From NCBI RefSeq assembly GCF_003071345.1, contig NZ_QCYK01000003.1, positions 992,001 to 1,056,000 on the forward strand: a stretch of DNA of 64,000 nucleotides, given 5' to 3'. This document shows positions 1 through 8,453 of this stretch, in pieces. Source of the DNA: Chitinophaga parva (GTDB lineage: Bacteria > Bacteroidota > Bacteroidia > Chitinophagales > Chitinophagaceae). The position numbers and the translations under genes were made by a program. Every line of letters begins with the position of its first letter. Position 1 is the first letter of the stretch. A model generated the notes under the pieces. It searched no databases. It saw nothing but the letters and a program-made list of their open reading frames with translations, and had not been told where the DNA came from.

Positions 1-374
1 ATCTGGAAATTGAAATTGTAGGCAGTGGCATTTTCATTCAGCAGGTGAAACTTCAGCAGTTCCACTTCTTCTTCCATGCCGCGGCCCGCATATACAGGCA
101 GTATGGAAAGCATGACGCCTTTTTCCATGCGGATCTGCCCTCCCAGTTTTTCTTTCTTTATTTCCTCACCCCGGGTCAGGTTTGGCTTGATGGAGGTTTG
201 CGGTTTCTTTTGCGTGAAGCGGTGAAAATATGGGAAGTCGATCTGGTCGAGGTACACTGGAAATTGCACTTTCCCGATCTCGATCATGACCATTTTGTCG
301 TTGATGATATCGATGATCCTGCCCTCTTCTTTGGAATGGAGGAGGATGATCTGGTCTCCTATTTCGTATTTCAT
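1..374 (-). CDS. DUF2027/Smr-type protein, N-terminal part (partial)
   Basis: The reading frame starts at the ATG complementary to 372-374 and runs off the left edge, so only about 124 residues are visible and the C-terminus is missing. The protein begins MKYEIGDQIILLHSKEEGRI, followed by IIDIINDKMVMIEIGKVQFPV, a small beta-barrel-like start. This fits the N-terminus of the Bacteroidota DUF2027 family, whose members usually end in a Smr (MutS2-like) nuclease domain. That domain would lie outside the window, so the Smr part is inferred from the family and not seen. A 371-codon reading frame runs antisense across this gene and the next and is treated as a shadow. The gene is transcribed away from the Nif3-like gene with about 66 bp between them. 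Confidence 0.7.
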   Translation of the reverse strand, partial: MKYEIGDQIILLHSKEEGRIIDIINDKMVMIEIGKVQFPVYLDQIDFPYFHRFTQKKPQTSIKPNLTRGEEIKKEKLGGQIRMEKGVMLSILPVYAGRGMEEEVELLKFHLLNENATAYNFNFQ

Positions 375-440
375 GCCGCAAAAATACGGCGTTTTGCGAA
401 AGAAAACCGTTGGGCCTTGAGACCTGGGGCCTCCCTTATC

Positions 441-1346
441 TCACACCCAGGTAAACACCGGCGCTGTTGCCACAAAATGCACTTCCAGGGGATCTACTTT
501 GGGCTGGAGCCATGCTGCAAAATATTCCATGCCCGGTTGTTCGCTGGCAATGTGGCCCAGGACGATGAGGGCCGTGTTATGGCCCAGCAAACGCCCGTCC
601 CGTATGTATTCTGCGGTTTCCCATTCCCGGGTTTCGCCGATGATCAGCACATCCGGACGTCCCTGCTCTACCAGTTGCACCTGCGATTCACTGGATGGCG
701 CGCCAGGGCGCAGGCCTATTTTGGAAACGGGTTGTTGCAGGTCGCCGATGACGCGGAAATGATCTATGCCCAGTGTGCTTTTCAGGTGGTTCACCAGCCC
801 ACCCAGCGTGGTAGCGGGAATGTTGAACACGCGCGCTGTAAGATCATGATCCAGCTGCACCTGCGGCAGCCAGCCTGTTTTTTTGAGGAAGCCGTAGAAG
901 ATGGTATCAGGTTGCATGGCGTGGATGTAATCGTGGCAGCACCATACAGCTATCTTGTGTTCGGCCAGCAGCGCGGCTTTCCCGGCTATCACCTGGTTAT
1001 TGGGCGTCCAGTCTTTTTTATCGGCGTGGTTGAAGAAGGTAGGCTCGTGCGCAATAATAAAATTGGCGCCCAGTTTTATGGCTTCTTTGATCACGGAGAT
1101 GGTGGCAAACATGGTAGTTACAATACCGGTGACCTCCTGGTCCGGGCTGCCGGATTTTAAGGTATCTACCGTGTTGGGGATGGGCTGCAGGTTGCCGGCT
1201 TTCAATACCAGGTTGATGACGTCCTGCACGGTCACTGGCTTGTGGCTGGCCAGTACACGGGAAAAGGGCATTGCACTGAACGCCAGTGCTGCTGCGGCCC
1301 CGGAGGCCTGGGTAAGGAAGGTACGGCGGGTAGCATATTGTGGCAT
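441..1346 (-). CDS. Nif3-like dinuclear metal-centre protein with Tat-like signal
   Basis: A 301-residue protein. The chosen start, MPQYATRRTFLTQ, gives a twin-arginine-like N-terminus (RRTFL, then an Ala-rich hydrophobic stretch ending near SRVLA), suggesting export. Two in-frame ATGs further upstream fall in the terminator of the preceding gene, which argues against them. Family motifs of Nif3/YbgI dinuclear metal proteins are visible: IIAHEPTFFNH, where the family usually has HHP; GETREWE; and a C-terminal GHIASEQPG matching the family's GHxxSE metal site. Exported Nif3-like proteins are less usual than the cytosolic form. Substrate and reaction are unknown. It lies downstream of DoxX on the same strand, separated by a strong hairpin, so it probably has its own promoter. 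Confidence 0.85.
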   Translation of the reverse strand: MPQYATRRTFLTQASGAAAALAFSAMPFSRVLASHKPVTVQDVINLVLKAGNLQPIPNTVDTLKSGSPDQEVTGIVTTMFATISVIKEAIKLGANFIIAHEPTFFNHADKKDWTPNNQVIAGKAALLAEHKIAVWCCHDYIHAMQPDTIFYGFLKKTGWLPQVQLDHDLTARVFNIPATTLGGLVNHLKSTLGIDHFRVIGDLQQPVSKIGLRPGAPSSESQVQLVEQGRPDVLIIGETREWETAEYIRDGRLLGHNTALIVLGHIASEQPGMEYFAAWLQPKVDPLEVHFVATAPVFTWV

Positions 1347-1373
1347 ATGAAGGGTTGTATTTGGCATAAAAAA

Positions 1374-1409
1374 ATTGCCTGACACTCGTGATTAGGACTG
1401 TCAGGCAAT
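1374..1409 (-). terminator. Rho-independent terminator of the DoxX gene
   Basis: A perfect 11-bp inverted repeat (ATTGCCTGACA at 1374-1384 and TGTCAGGCAAT at 1399-1409) has a 14-nt loop. On the minus strand it is followed directly by a run of T. It lies between the DoxX stop and the Nif3-like start. Confidence 0.8.
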
Positions 1410-1492
1410 GTTTGTGTTACATGGCGGCACTGCACCGCGGCCGCCCGCACAGCTTGAGCTGTGTTGTTTATGATGGGTTATCTAAACCACGT

Positions 1493-1939
1493 TTAAGCTA
1501 CTTCTTCGGGATGGCGCCGCCAGTGGCCGTCTATAGACCAGGGGCCGCTGCCTTCCACCAGGAAAAAGATCATCATACAAAGGCACAATACCGTTTGCCA
1601 TAATACGGTGTGCGCGGAAAACAGGCCGGTAGGAGAATTGGCAAAGAACAGGGCGCCTACCAGAATAGGAAGGTTTACGATAATAGCCAGCCGGGTAAGT
1701 AATCCCAGCGCGATGAATAAGCCGCCCAGCAAGTGGGCAAAGATGATAAAATGAGCCATACCAACAGACAGGGCAGCCCAATCACGGTGTGTGTTGATCA
1801 GGGTGATCAGATCGTCCCGGTTCTGTATGAACATAACGCCTTTCCAAAACAAGAAAATACCTAATGCAAAACGAATGATATCCAGCCAGCGGGGATGGTG
1901 ATTATCACCCCAGCCGCCTATGCGATCGAGTAAATTCAT
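1493..1939 (-). CDS. DoxX family membrane protein
   Basis: A 148-residue integral membrane protein starting MNLLDRIGGWGDN. An upstream in-frame ATG would add 14 residues but lacks support. The N-terminal LDIIRFALGIFLFWKGVMF segment with its charged residues, followed by three further hydrophobic helices, matches DoxX/DoxD-like proteins. These are small four-helix membrane proteins linked to quinone or thiosulfate metabolism or oxidative stress in some bacteria. The exact role here is unknown. The gene is followed by a strong terminator and preceded by about 265 bp to the next gene, so it is probably monocistronic. Confidence 0.85.
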   Translation of the reverse strand: MNLLDRIGGWGDNHHPRWLDIIRFALGIFLFWKGVMFIQNRDDLITLINTHRDWAALSVGMAHFIIFAHLLGGLFIALGLLTRLAIIVNLPILVGALFFANSPTGLFSAHTVLWQTVLCLCMMIFFLVEGSGPWSIDGHWRRHPEEVA

Positions 1940-2156
1940 AGCGTTAAAATTTAAGGTTTCTAAGTTCAAAGAGCGGTGCACACATAAGTTACGAAAAATA
2001 CCGGGAAAATCGTGCCACGGCGGGGATTTGGGCGGAAAAAATGTAACGGGTGTGGCATACAGGGTACCGGGGATATTGATGAGGGTGCTTTGAACGCGGA
2101 ATTATAAAAAGGGGGAAGCGACTTAACACTGGCGGAATGCAGGGCAAAAATAACAA

Positions 2157-2183
2157 AGGCCCCCGCGCAATGTGCAGGGACCT
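2157..2183 (-). terminator. Terminator after the APC permease
   Basis: A GC-rich stem, AGGCCCCCGC (2157-2166) and GCAGGGACCT (2174-2183), with two wobble positions. T-rich flanks are present on both strands, so it may work in both directions. It lies just past the permease stop at 2204. Confidence 0.65.
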
Positions 2184-2203
2184 TTTTTGTGCAGTCAATG
2201 TTT

Positions 2204-3859
2204 TTATGCGAGATGGTCAACTTTGGCTACCGCAGGACCTTTGGCCAGCTTGCTGTTTTTGCGGCTGTACCCAAAATAAATGGTAAGGCCTATCACCAGC
2301 CATACACCAAATACTTCCCAGTTGCGGGCGCCGATCTCAGTCATCAGGTACAGGCAGCACAGCAGGCCCAGGATGGGGATGAGCGACAATTTATGTATCA
2401 CGCACTGCACCGCCAGGATAGCCGTGGCAATGAGGAAAATAATAAAGGGAATGGCTTCTCTTATATCAGCCCAACCGTTGGCAAAAGTAAGCCGCTCTGC
2501 CAGCTGGTGCCGGAAGGTAATACCTGCCACCAGCAGCAATACCGGGATAATGAAACGGCTGCTGATGTAAGGAATGCGGAAGCTGCCGCCTGAGGCGCCT
2601 TTTTCTTCCCTGGGCAGTAGCAATACGCCGCCGCATACCAGGATAAAGGCAAACAAGGTACCGATGCTGGTAAGGTCTGTAACGATGGTGAGGTTGAGGA
2701 ACAACGCCGGGATACCTACAATAATGCCGGTAATGATCGTGGCAAATGAAGGAGTACGAAATCTTTTATGGATCCGGGAAAATGCTTTGGGCAACAGGCC
2801 GTCACGGCTCATGCTCATCCAGATGCGGGGCTGCCCTATCTGGAATACCAGCAGTACGCTGGTCGTGGCCACCACGGCGCTTACGGAGATAATGTAGCTT
2901 ACCCAGTCCAATTTAACGGCGGTGAATACAAACGCCAGCGGGTCGGTCACTTTCAGTTGGGAATAGGATACCATGCCGGTAAGCACCAGCGCAATGGCAA
3001 TGTACAACACGGTGCAGATCACCAGGGAGTACATCATGCCTTTGGGTAGGTCGCGCTGGGGATTGGCGCATTCTTCGGCGGTGGTGCTCACCGCGTCAAA
3101 ACCAATGTAGGCAAAGAATACCGCCGATACGCCTTTCAGCACGCCGCCAAATCCATTGGGCATGAAAGGATGCCAGTTTGCCGTGTTCACATAGAACGCA
3201 CCGGCAATGATCACCAGCAGGATCACCGCTATCTTGAGGGCCACCATGTAGTTGGCCGTTTTCTTACTTTCTGAAATGCCCACATAAGCCAGGTAGGTGA
3301 CGATCACCACGATGAAGAACGCCGGCAGGTTCAGGATCACGGGCAGGCCAAAGATGTGTGGCGCATTGGCCAGTATTTCCGGGGTGGCACTGTCGTAGTT
3401 GCTCACTGTCCATGCGGGCAGGTGAAGGTGCAGGCCTTCCAGCAGGTTGGCAAAATAACCGCTCCACGAAATGGCTACGGCAATGTTGCCAATGGCATAT
3501 TCCAGGATCAGGGCCCATCCTATTACCCAGGCGGCCAGTTCGCCGAAGGCTACATAAGAATAGGTATAAGCACTTCCGGATACAGGAATGCGGGAAGCAA
3601 ATTCGGCATAACAAAGTGCGCAGAAACCGCAGGTAATGGCCGTGATGATGAACAGTACAGTAACACCGGGACCGCCGTCAAAGGAGGCCTGGCCAATGGT
3701 ACTGAAGATCCCTGCACCGATCACGGCGGCAATGCCCATGGCGGTGAGGTCTTTCACCGTTAACACTTTATTCATTCCTCCATGGCCGTCGTTCAGTCCA
3801 TCCTGGGCATCTTTTAAAATGGTGGTAAGGGACTTCTTGCGAAAGAGGGAATTGGACAT
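2204..3859 (-). CDS. APC family amino acid permease
   Basis: A 551-residue polytopic membrane protein. The motif LTAMGIAAVIGAGIFSTIG in the first helix is the conserved substrate/ion-binding unwound helix of the amino acid-polyamine-organocation superfamily. IPVSGSAYTYSYVAFGE matches helix 3 of the cationic amino acid transporter (CAT/YfnA) group. About 12-14 hydrophobic segments can be read through to the C-terminus, which ends in a Lys-rich tail. It probably imports an amino acid across the inner membrane, but the substrate cannot be decided. The gene stands alone between two unrelated genes. Confidence 0.9.
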   Translation of the reverse strand: MSNSLFRKKSLTTILKDAQDGLNDGHGGMNKVLTVKDLTAMGIAAVIGAGIFSTIGQASFDGGPGVTVLFIITAITCGFCALCYAEFASRIPVSGSAYTYSYVAFGELAAWVIGWALILEYAIGNIAVAISWSGYFANLLEGLHLHLPAWTVSNYDSATPEILANAPHIFGLPVILNLPAFFIVVIVTYLAYVGISESKKTANYMVALKIAVILLVIIAGAFYVNTANWHPFMPNGFGGVLKGVSAVFFAYIGFDAVSTTAEECANPQRDLPKGMMYSLVICTVLYIAIALVLTGMVSYSQLKVTDPLAFVFTAVKLDWVSYIISVSAVVATTSVLLVFQIGQPRIWMSMSRDGLLPKAFSRIHKRFRTPSFATIITGIIVGIPALFLNLTIVTDLTSIGTLFAFILVCGGVLLLPREEKGASGGSFRIPYISSRFIIPVLLLVAGITFRHQLAERLTFANGWADIREAIPFIIFLIATAILAVQCVIHKLSLIPILGLLCCLYLMTEIGARNWEVFGVWLVIGLTIYFGYSRKNSKLAKGPAVAKVDHLA

Positions 3860-3925
3860 AAATGGAATTGGTTAATGAAGGAAGCTAGGTTTGTTTTGTT
3901 GTAGTTGTAAGATAAGTAAAGCTGC

Positions 3926-4897
3926 TTAATGTTGGCGGTGCAGCAGGAAATCTGCTACTTCGGTGAGCGGGTGTTTACGGCCAGACACCACGGCGATGGC
4001 CTCCAGGTGGTCAAATGCCAGCTGGGTATAACGTTCCTTCTCCTTTTCTGCCCATGCATCTACTTTGCAGTCGCGGAAGACCTGCAGGGTGCGGCCCACC
4101 TTGTCATCGCCGGTATAGTCCAGCAGGCGGCGCAACTCTTCGCGCTGGGCGGGGTTGCAGAATTCCAGGGCTTTGAGCAGCAGGAAAGTTTTCTTGTTCA
4201 CCAGGATATCCCCTCCTACCTGCTTTCCAAACTTTTCCGGGTCGCCAAAGGCATCCAGGTAGTCATCCTGGATCTGGAAGGCAATGCCCACATTCTTTCC
4301 AAACTCGTATAAATGCGCCTGGTTCCCCTCGCTGCCCCCGCCAATGATGGCGCCAAGCTGCAGGCTGGCAGCCAGCAACACGGAGGTTTTGAGGCCTATC
4401 ATATGCACATAGTCGGCATACTGTACCTGGCCCGGATCCATTTTTTCAAAGTCCATATCCAGTTGCTGGCCTTCGCATACTTCAATGGCCGCCTTGTTGA
4501 ACACGGCGGTGAGCCTTTGCTGGTAGCGCGGCTGCACCTTGTTGAGGAACTGGTATACGTAGATCAGCATTACATCCCCGGCCAGCAGGGCGGTGCTGTC
4601 GTTGTACTTGGTATGTACAGTGGGCATGCCCCGGCGCAGGGGAGCCTTGTCCATGATATCGTCGTGAATGAGGGTAAAGTTATGGAACAGCTCTACTGCA
4701 TTGCCTACCTGGAAAGCGTCGGGGTGCAGCTCGTCGAAGAGTTCATTGCCCATGAGGGTCAGTACCGGGCGTATGCGCTTGCCGCCTATGCCCAGGATAT
4801 AGCCGGCGGGCTCATACAATGATGCGGGCGTACCGGGGAAATGCCATTGGCTGAACTGCTTTTCGAATAGTGCGATTAAGTCTTGGAACGAGTGCAT
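3926..4897 (-). CDS. Polyprenyl (geranylgeranyl-type) diphosphate synthase
   Basis: A 323-residue cytosolic enzyme of the trans-isoprenyl diphosphate synthase family, adding isopentenyl diphosphate units to an allylic primer. The first aspartate-rich motif is HDDIMD (Asp79, Asp80, Asp83). The second is QDDYLD (Asp211, Asp212, Asp215). GGKRIRP near residue 40 is the substrate-binding loop. Length is typical. The chain length of the product, and hence whether this feeds carotenoids, quinones or undecaprenyl precursors, cannot be read with confidence. A short A/T-rich spacer with a tandem repeat lies immediately upstream. Confidence 0.92.
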   Translation of the reverse strand: MHSFQDLIALFEKQFSQWHFPGTPASLYEPAGYILGIGGKRIRPVLTLMGNELFDELHPDAFQVGNAVELFHNFTLIHDDIMDKAPLRRGMPTVHTKYNDSTALLAGDVMLIYVYQFLNKVQPRYQQRLTAVFNKAAIEVCEGQQLDMDFEKMDPGQVQYADYVHMIGLKTSVLLAASLQLGAIIGGGSEGNQAHLYEFGKNVGIAFQIQDDYLDAFGDPEKFGKQVGGDILVNKKTFLLLKALEFCNPAQREELRRLLDYTGDDKVGRTLQVFRDCKVDAWAEKEKERYTQLAFDHLEAIAVVSGRKHPLTEVADFLLHRQH

Positions 4898-4938
4898 GGA
4901 GTGAATTTAACCAGGTGCAAAATAGTGAAAATTGTCCT

Positions 4939-4966
4939 AGGTCTTAAGTCTTAGGTCTTAAGTCTT
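4939..4966. repeat. Perfect 14-bp tandem duplication
   Basis: AGGTCTTAAGTCTT occurs twice head to tail (4939-4952 and 4953-4966) in the spacer between the prenyl synthase and rnr. The related words ACCTAAGAC and CCTAAGGCCC recur near 17809-17840. Confidence 0.75.
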
Positions 4967-4987
4967 GGGCAGTAGGTAACGACAAAA

Positions 4988-5014
4988 AAAGCCCGGAGCT
5001 TTTCTCCGGGCTTT
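4988..5014 (-). terminator. Terminator of rnr
   Basis: An 8-bp stem, GCCCGGAG (4991-4998) and CTCCGGGC (5004-5011), extended by AAA/TTT, has a 5-nt loop. On the minus strand a run of seven T follows. It sits 20 bp past the rnr stop. Confidence 0.88.
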
Positions 5015-5034
5015 AGGGACTTCCTGGTGGAAGG

Positions 5035-8000
5035 TTATTTCTTTTTCTTCACGGCTGCTTTTTTGGCGGCGGCTTTAGGCGCGGGTTTCGCGGCTTTCTT
5101 GGCAGCTGCTTTGGGCTTGGCCCTGGAGGTTGTTTTTGTGGCGGCTTTGGCTGTTGGCTTGGCAGTAGCTTTCTTTGCGGCTGCTTTGGAAGCGGGTTTC
5201 GCGGCCTTTACAGCAGCTTTTTTGGCGGCCGCTTTTTTAGCGGGGGCCTTGGCCGTGGTTTTGGCTGCGGCTTTTTTCGGAGCGGCTTTGGTGGCCTTTT
5301 TCGCAGTTACGGCTTTCTTGGCCGGTGCGGTAGCTTTCTTCGGCGTTTCCTTTTTAGCGGCGGTGGTTTTGGTTACCTTTTTCTTTGGCGCTTCTTTCAC
5401 CTTTTTCGCAGCGGCTCTTTTGGCCGGTTCGGCTTTTTTCGGAGCGGCTTTGGCAGTTTTTTCCGCAGTGGTGGCTACTGTTTTGGCTTTCAGCTTTTTA
5501 GCGGTAGCAACGGCTGCTGCTTTTTTCTCTTCTGTTTTGGCAGCTTTGGTGGTAGCGGCTTTGGTGGCTGCTTTAGCCGTTTTTGCCACGGCCTTTTCAA
5601 ATTTGGCTGCTTCTTTCAGTTGCTTGGCCGGAATAGCTTTGGATTTTGGTTTTACCTTTTTCAGGTCCTCTTTCGCGGCTTTTTCCGGTGCGGCTGCTGT
5701 GGCCTTGGTTTTCTTAGCCGGGGCTTCTGCGGCTTTGGTAGCCTTTTTAGCGGCAGTTTTCTTCACCGGTTCTTCTTCCACGGGGGCGGCTTTTTTAACG
5801 GCCTGTTTGGTGGCTTTCTTAGCTGGTGTGGCTACTACCGGTGCTGCTTTTTCCTTACCCTTGTCCTTGCCTTTGGTCTTAGTGGCTGGTGCGGGTGTGG
5901 CTTCCACGGGTGCTGGTGCAGCAGGAGTACCAGCAGCGGCTGCGGCTTCCCTGGCCAGGCGTGCTTCTTCCATGGCGCGTTGTTTACGGGCCTTTTCACG
6001 CAGCTTGCGCTTTTGATTCTTGGACAGCTTGGGCGCTGGCTCCTGGCCGCTGATGGGTTGTGCCTGGCCCTGCAACGGTTTGCCGGAAACGGGGCGCTGT
6101 GGCTGGTTTTCGGCTTGTTCCTGTTGCTCGCCTTCCTGGGCTTTATACTCGCGTTTTTTATCACGGCGCTTTTTCTTCCGTTCGCGGTTGCGCTGGCGGC
6201 GGCGTTCGCGTTCAGCTTCGCTGAGGCCCTGCTCCTGCTGTTGCTCCACTGCTTCCGCTTCTGCTTCCTGTTCCTGGGGAGCGGCCAGTGGCTTGGGCTT
6301 TTGTTTGTGCTTGTGCTGCGGTTGCTGGCGGCCTACGTTGGTGCGCATTACATCGCCGGGGGCGCGGCCATAGCCAGGTTCGTCCAGGTCGTAGTCCAGC
6401 TGGCGTTTATCCAGGTTAGCGGCTACTACCTTGATCTTTACTTTATCACCGATGGAGAATTTGATGCCGGTATTAGCACCCACCAGGGCGTATTCATTTT
6501 CGTTGTAGCGGAAATCGTCCTTGGCGGTGAGGCTGTGGATGCTTACCAGGCCTTCGCACTTGGTATCTACGGTCTCTACCCAGAAACCGAAGTTGCTCAC
6601 GCCGCTGATCACGCCGGCAAAAGTATCGCCAATGAACTGCTGCATGTATTCCACCTGCTTGTATTTGTTGCCGGCGCGCTCACTTTCCATGGCCTTGCGT
6701 TCCATTTCAGAGCAGTGTTTGCACTTGGCATCCATTTCAGGGTCGGGGCGCACTTCGTTGTTCAGGCATTCCTGGATCACGCGGTGCACCAGCACGTCCG
6801 GATAGCGGCGGATGGGTGATGTGAAGTGGGCGTAATGTTCAAAGCCCAGGCCATAGTGGCCAATGTTTGACGTCGTGTAAGATGCTTTGGCCATGGTGCG
6901 GATGCCCATGGTTTCCAGCACGTGCTGCTCGGGGCGGCCATGCGCCAGTTGCAGCATTTTATTGAAGGAGGCGGCAATGGTCTCCGGTGTATGCATATCG
7001 AATTTATAGCCAAACTGCAGGGCGAACACGGAGAATATCTTCAGTTTCTCTTCATCCGGGTTATCATGCACGCGGTATGGGAAGGGCACGGGCTGGCCAT
7101 TCACCCGCAGGCTGCTTACGTATTCTGCCACGGTGCGGTTGGCCAGCAGCATGAGTTCTTCAATGAGCTGGTGGGCTTCCTTACTTTCTTTCAGTATTAC
7201 GCCAATGGGCTTGCCGTCAGGGTCCAGCTGGAATTTCACTTCCGTGGATGAGAAGTTGATGGCGCCATTGCGGAAGCGATCTGCCCGCAGCTGGCGGGCC
7301 ATGTTATTGAGCAGCAGGATCTCATTGCGATAATGGGGGCCTTTGCCGGATTCAATGACTTCCTGCACTTCTTCGTAGGTGAAGCGGTGGTCGGAGTGGA
7401 TCACGGTGCGGCCTATCCATTTGTTCTTCACTTTCCCGTCTGCCGTCATTTCAAACATGGCGGAGAAAGTGAGCTTATCTTCATGCGGGCGCAGGGAGCA
7501 AAGCTCGTTGGAGATCTTTTCCGGCAGCATGGGTAGCACGCGATCCGGCAAATACACGCTGGTAGCGCGTTTGTAGGCTTCTGCGTCCAGGGCGGAGCCG
7601 GGGCGCACATAATAGCTTACATCTGCAATGTGCACGCCTACTTCATAGTTACCTGTTTTGAGGAGGCGGATGGAAATGGCGTCATCAAAGTCTTTGGCGT
7701 CGTAAGGGTCTATGGTGAAGGTGGTTACCTTGCGGAAATCTTTACGTTTGGCTACTTCTTCCTGGGGTATTTCCTGGGGCAGTTTGTTGGTTTCTTCCAT
7801 CACTTCATCGGGGAAGTTGAGGATAAAGCCATTGTCCAGCAGGATCTCTTTCATGGCCATATCACCGGCGTTGCGGGCGTCCAGGATCTCTACCACTTCC
7901 CCGGAGGGCTTGCGGCTTTTGCCGGACTCACCGCCCCAGCTGGTGATCTTTACCAGGGCCTTATCCCCGTTCACACCGCCTTTCAGCGCAGAGAGGGGAA

Positions 8001-8382
8001 TATAAATATCGGGCAGCGTTGCATTGCGTTCAGACACGAGGAAAGCAAAGTTGTCACTCACCTGGAGGGTGCCGGTAAATTCGCTCTTCTTGCGGGTGTT
8101 CACCTGGGTGATCACTCCTTCCATACGGCCTTTGCCCTGGTGGACCACCTTTACGGTTACTTCATCGCCATTTTGCGCAGTGTTCAGATCATGGGGTCTT
8201 ACCATAATATCGCGCTCCACGCCTTCTACGATCACGAAGGCCATGCCGGAACGGGTAATTTCTAACTTGCCAGTGTAGGTCTGGCCCGAGGAATTATTGT
8301 GTTGCTGCTGATGATGACGCTGTTGGTGATGGTTATGACTGCCCCGATTTGTATTCTTTTTTTTGTTCTTGTTTCTTGACAT
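5035..8382 (-). CDS. rnr: Ribonuclease R with a giant Lys/Ala/Pro-rich C-terminal tail
   Basis: A 1115-residue 3'-5' exoribonuclease of the RNB family. A His/Gln/Asn-rich, Lys-rich N-terminus (1-33) is followed by two cold-shock-like domains (about 35-160). The RNB catalytic domain (about 210-545) has the metal-binding aspartates in TIDPYDAKDFDDAIS (Asp225, 231, 233, 234). An S1 domain spans about 585-667. From about 685 to 1115 the protein is low complexity: first Gln/Glu/Arg-rich (700-800), then long runs of AKKA, PAKK and KAA words resembling eukaryotic histone H1 tails. E. coli RNase R has a basic tail of only about 80 residues, so this one of about 430 is exceptional. The tail is likely disordered and nucleic-acid binding. 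The frame is open to a stop followed by a clear terminator, so the tail is probably real. Expected role: degradation of structured RNA, rRNA quality control and tmRNA-linked decay (smpB lies at 18.9 kb). Confidence 0.95.
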   Translation of the reverse strand: MSRNKNKKKNTNRGSHNHHQQRHHQQQHNNSSGQTYTGKLEITRSGMAFVIVEGVERDIMVRPHDLNTAQNGDEVTVKVVHQGKGRMEGVITQVNTRKKSEFTGTLQVSDNFAFLVSERNATLPDIYIPLSALKGGVNGDKALVKITSWGGESGKSRKPSGEVVEILDARNAGDMAMKEILLDNGFILNFPDEVMEETNKLPQEIPQEEVAKRKDFRKVTTFTIDPYDAKDFDDAISIRLLKTGNYEVGVHIADVSYYVRPGSALDAEAYKRATSVYLPDRVLPMLPEKISNELCSLRPHEDKLTFSAMFEMTADGKVKNKWIGRTVIHSDHRFTYEEVQEVIESGKGPHYRNEILLLNNMARQLRADRFRNGAINFSSTEVKFQLDPDGKPIGVILKESKEAHQLIEELMLLANRTVAEYVSSLRVNGQPVPFPYRVHDNPDEEKLKIFSVFALQFGYKFDMHTPETIAASFNKMLQLAHGRPEQHVLETMGIRTMAKASYTTSNIGHYGLGFEHYAHFTSPIRRYPDVLVHRVIQECLNNEVRPDPEMDAKCKHCSEMERKAMESERAGNKYKQVEYMQQFIGDTFAGVISGVSNFGFWVETVDTKCEGLVSIHSLTAKDDFRYNENEYALVGANTGIKFSIGDKVKIKVVAANLDKRQLDYDLDEPGYGRAPGDVMRTNVGRQQPQHKHKQKPKPLAAPQEQEAEAEAVEQQQEQGLSEAERERRRQRNRERKKKRRDKKREYKAQEGEQQEQAENQPQRPVSGKPLQGQAQPISGQEPAPKLSKNQKRKLREKARKQRAMEEARLAREAAAAAGTPAAPAPVEATPAPATKTKGKDKGKEKAAPVVATPAKKATKQAVKKAAPVEEEPVKKTAAKKATKAAEAPAKKTKATAAAPEKAAKEDLKKVKPKSKAIPAKQLKEAAKFEKAVAKTAKAATKAATTKAAKTEEKKAAAVATAKKLKAKTVATTAEKTAKAAPKKAEPAKRAAAKKVKEAPKKKVTKTTAAKKETPKKATAPAKKAVTAKKATKAAPKKAAAKTTAKAPAKKAAAKKAAVKAAKPASKAAAKKATAKPTAKAATKTTSRAKPKAAAKKAAKPAPKAAAKKAAVKKKK

Positions 8383-8453
8383 TGGGATGTTCGCTTGGTA
8401 TTAGTTGTTAGTGACACGGCCCTCTATGTTTGTTGCATTCCCGGGCCCGTGTG

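Noticed and set aside
45..1160. Long plus-strand reading frame over the first two genes
   Set aside because: It is antisense to two genes with clear family motifs and shows no motif of its own; long shadow frames are common at this G+C content.
5027..6819. Long plus-strand frames over the rnr tail, rich in Ala, Phe and Leu
   Set aside because: They mirror the Lys/Ala-rich rnr coding sequence; the opposite strand of AAG/GCN runs naturally gives Leu, Phe and Ala codons.
8413..8453. Imperfect GC hairpin between lpxK and rnr
   Set aside because: The arms (CACGGCCC and GGGCCCGTG) need a bulge and no T-run follows, so it was not called as a terminator.
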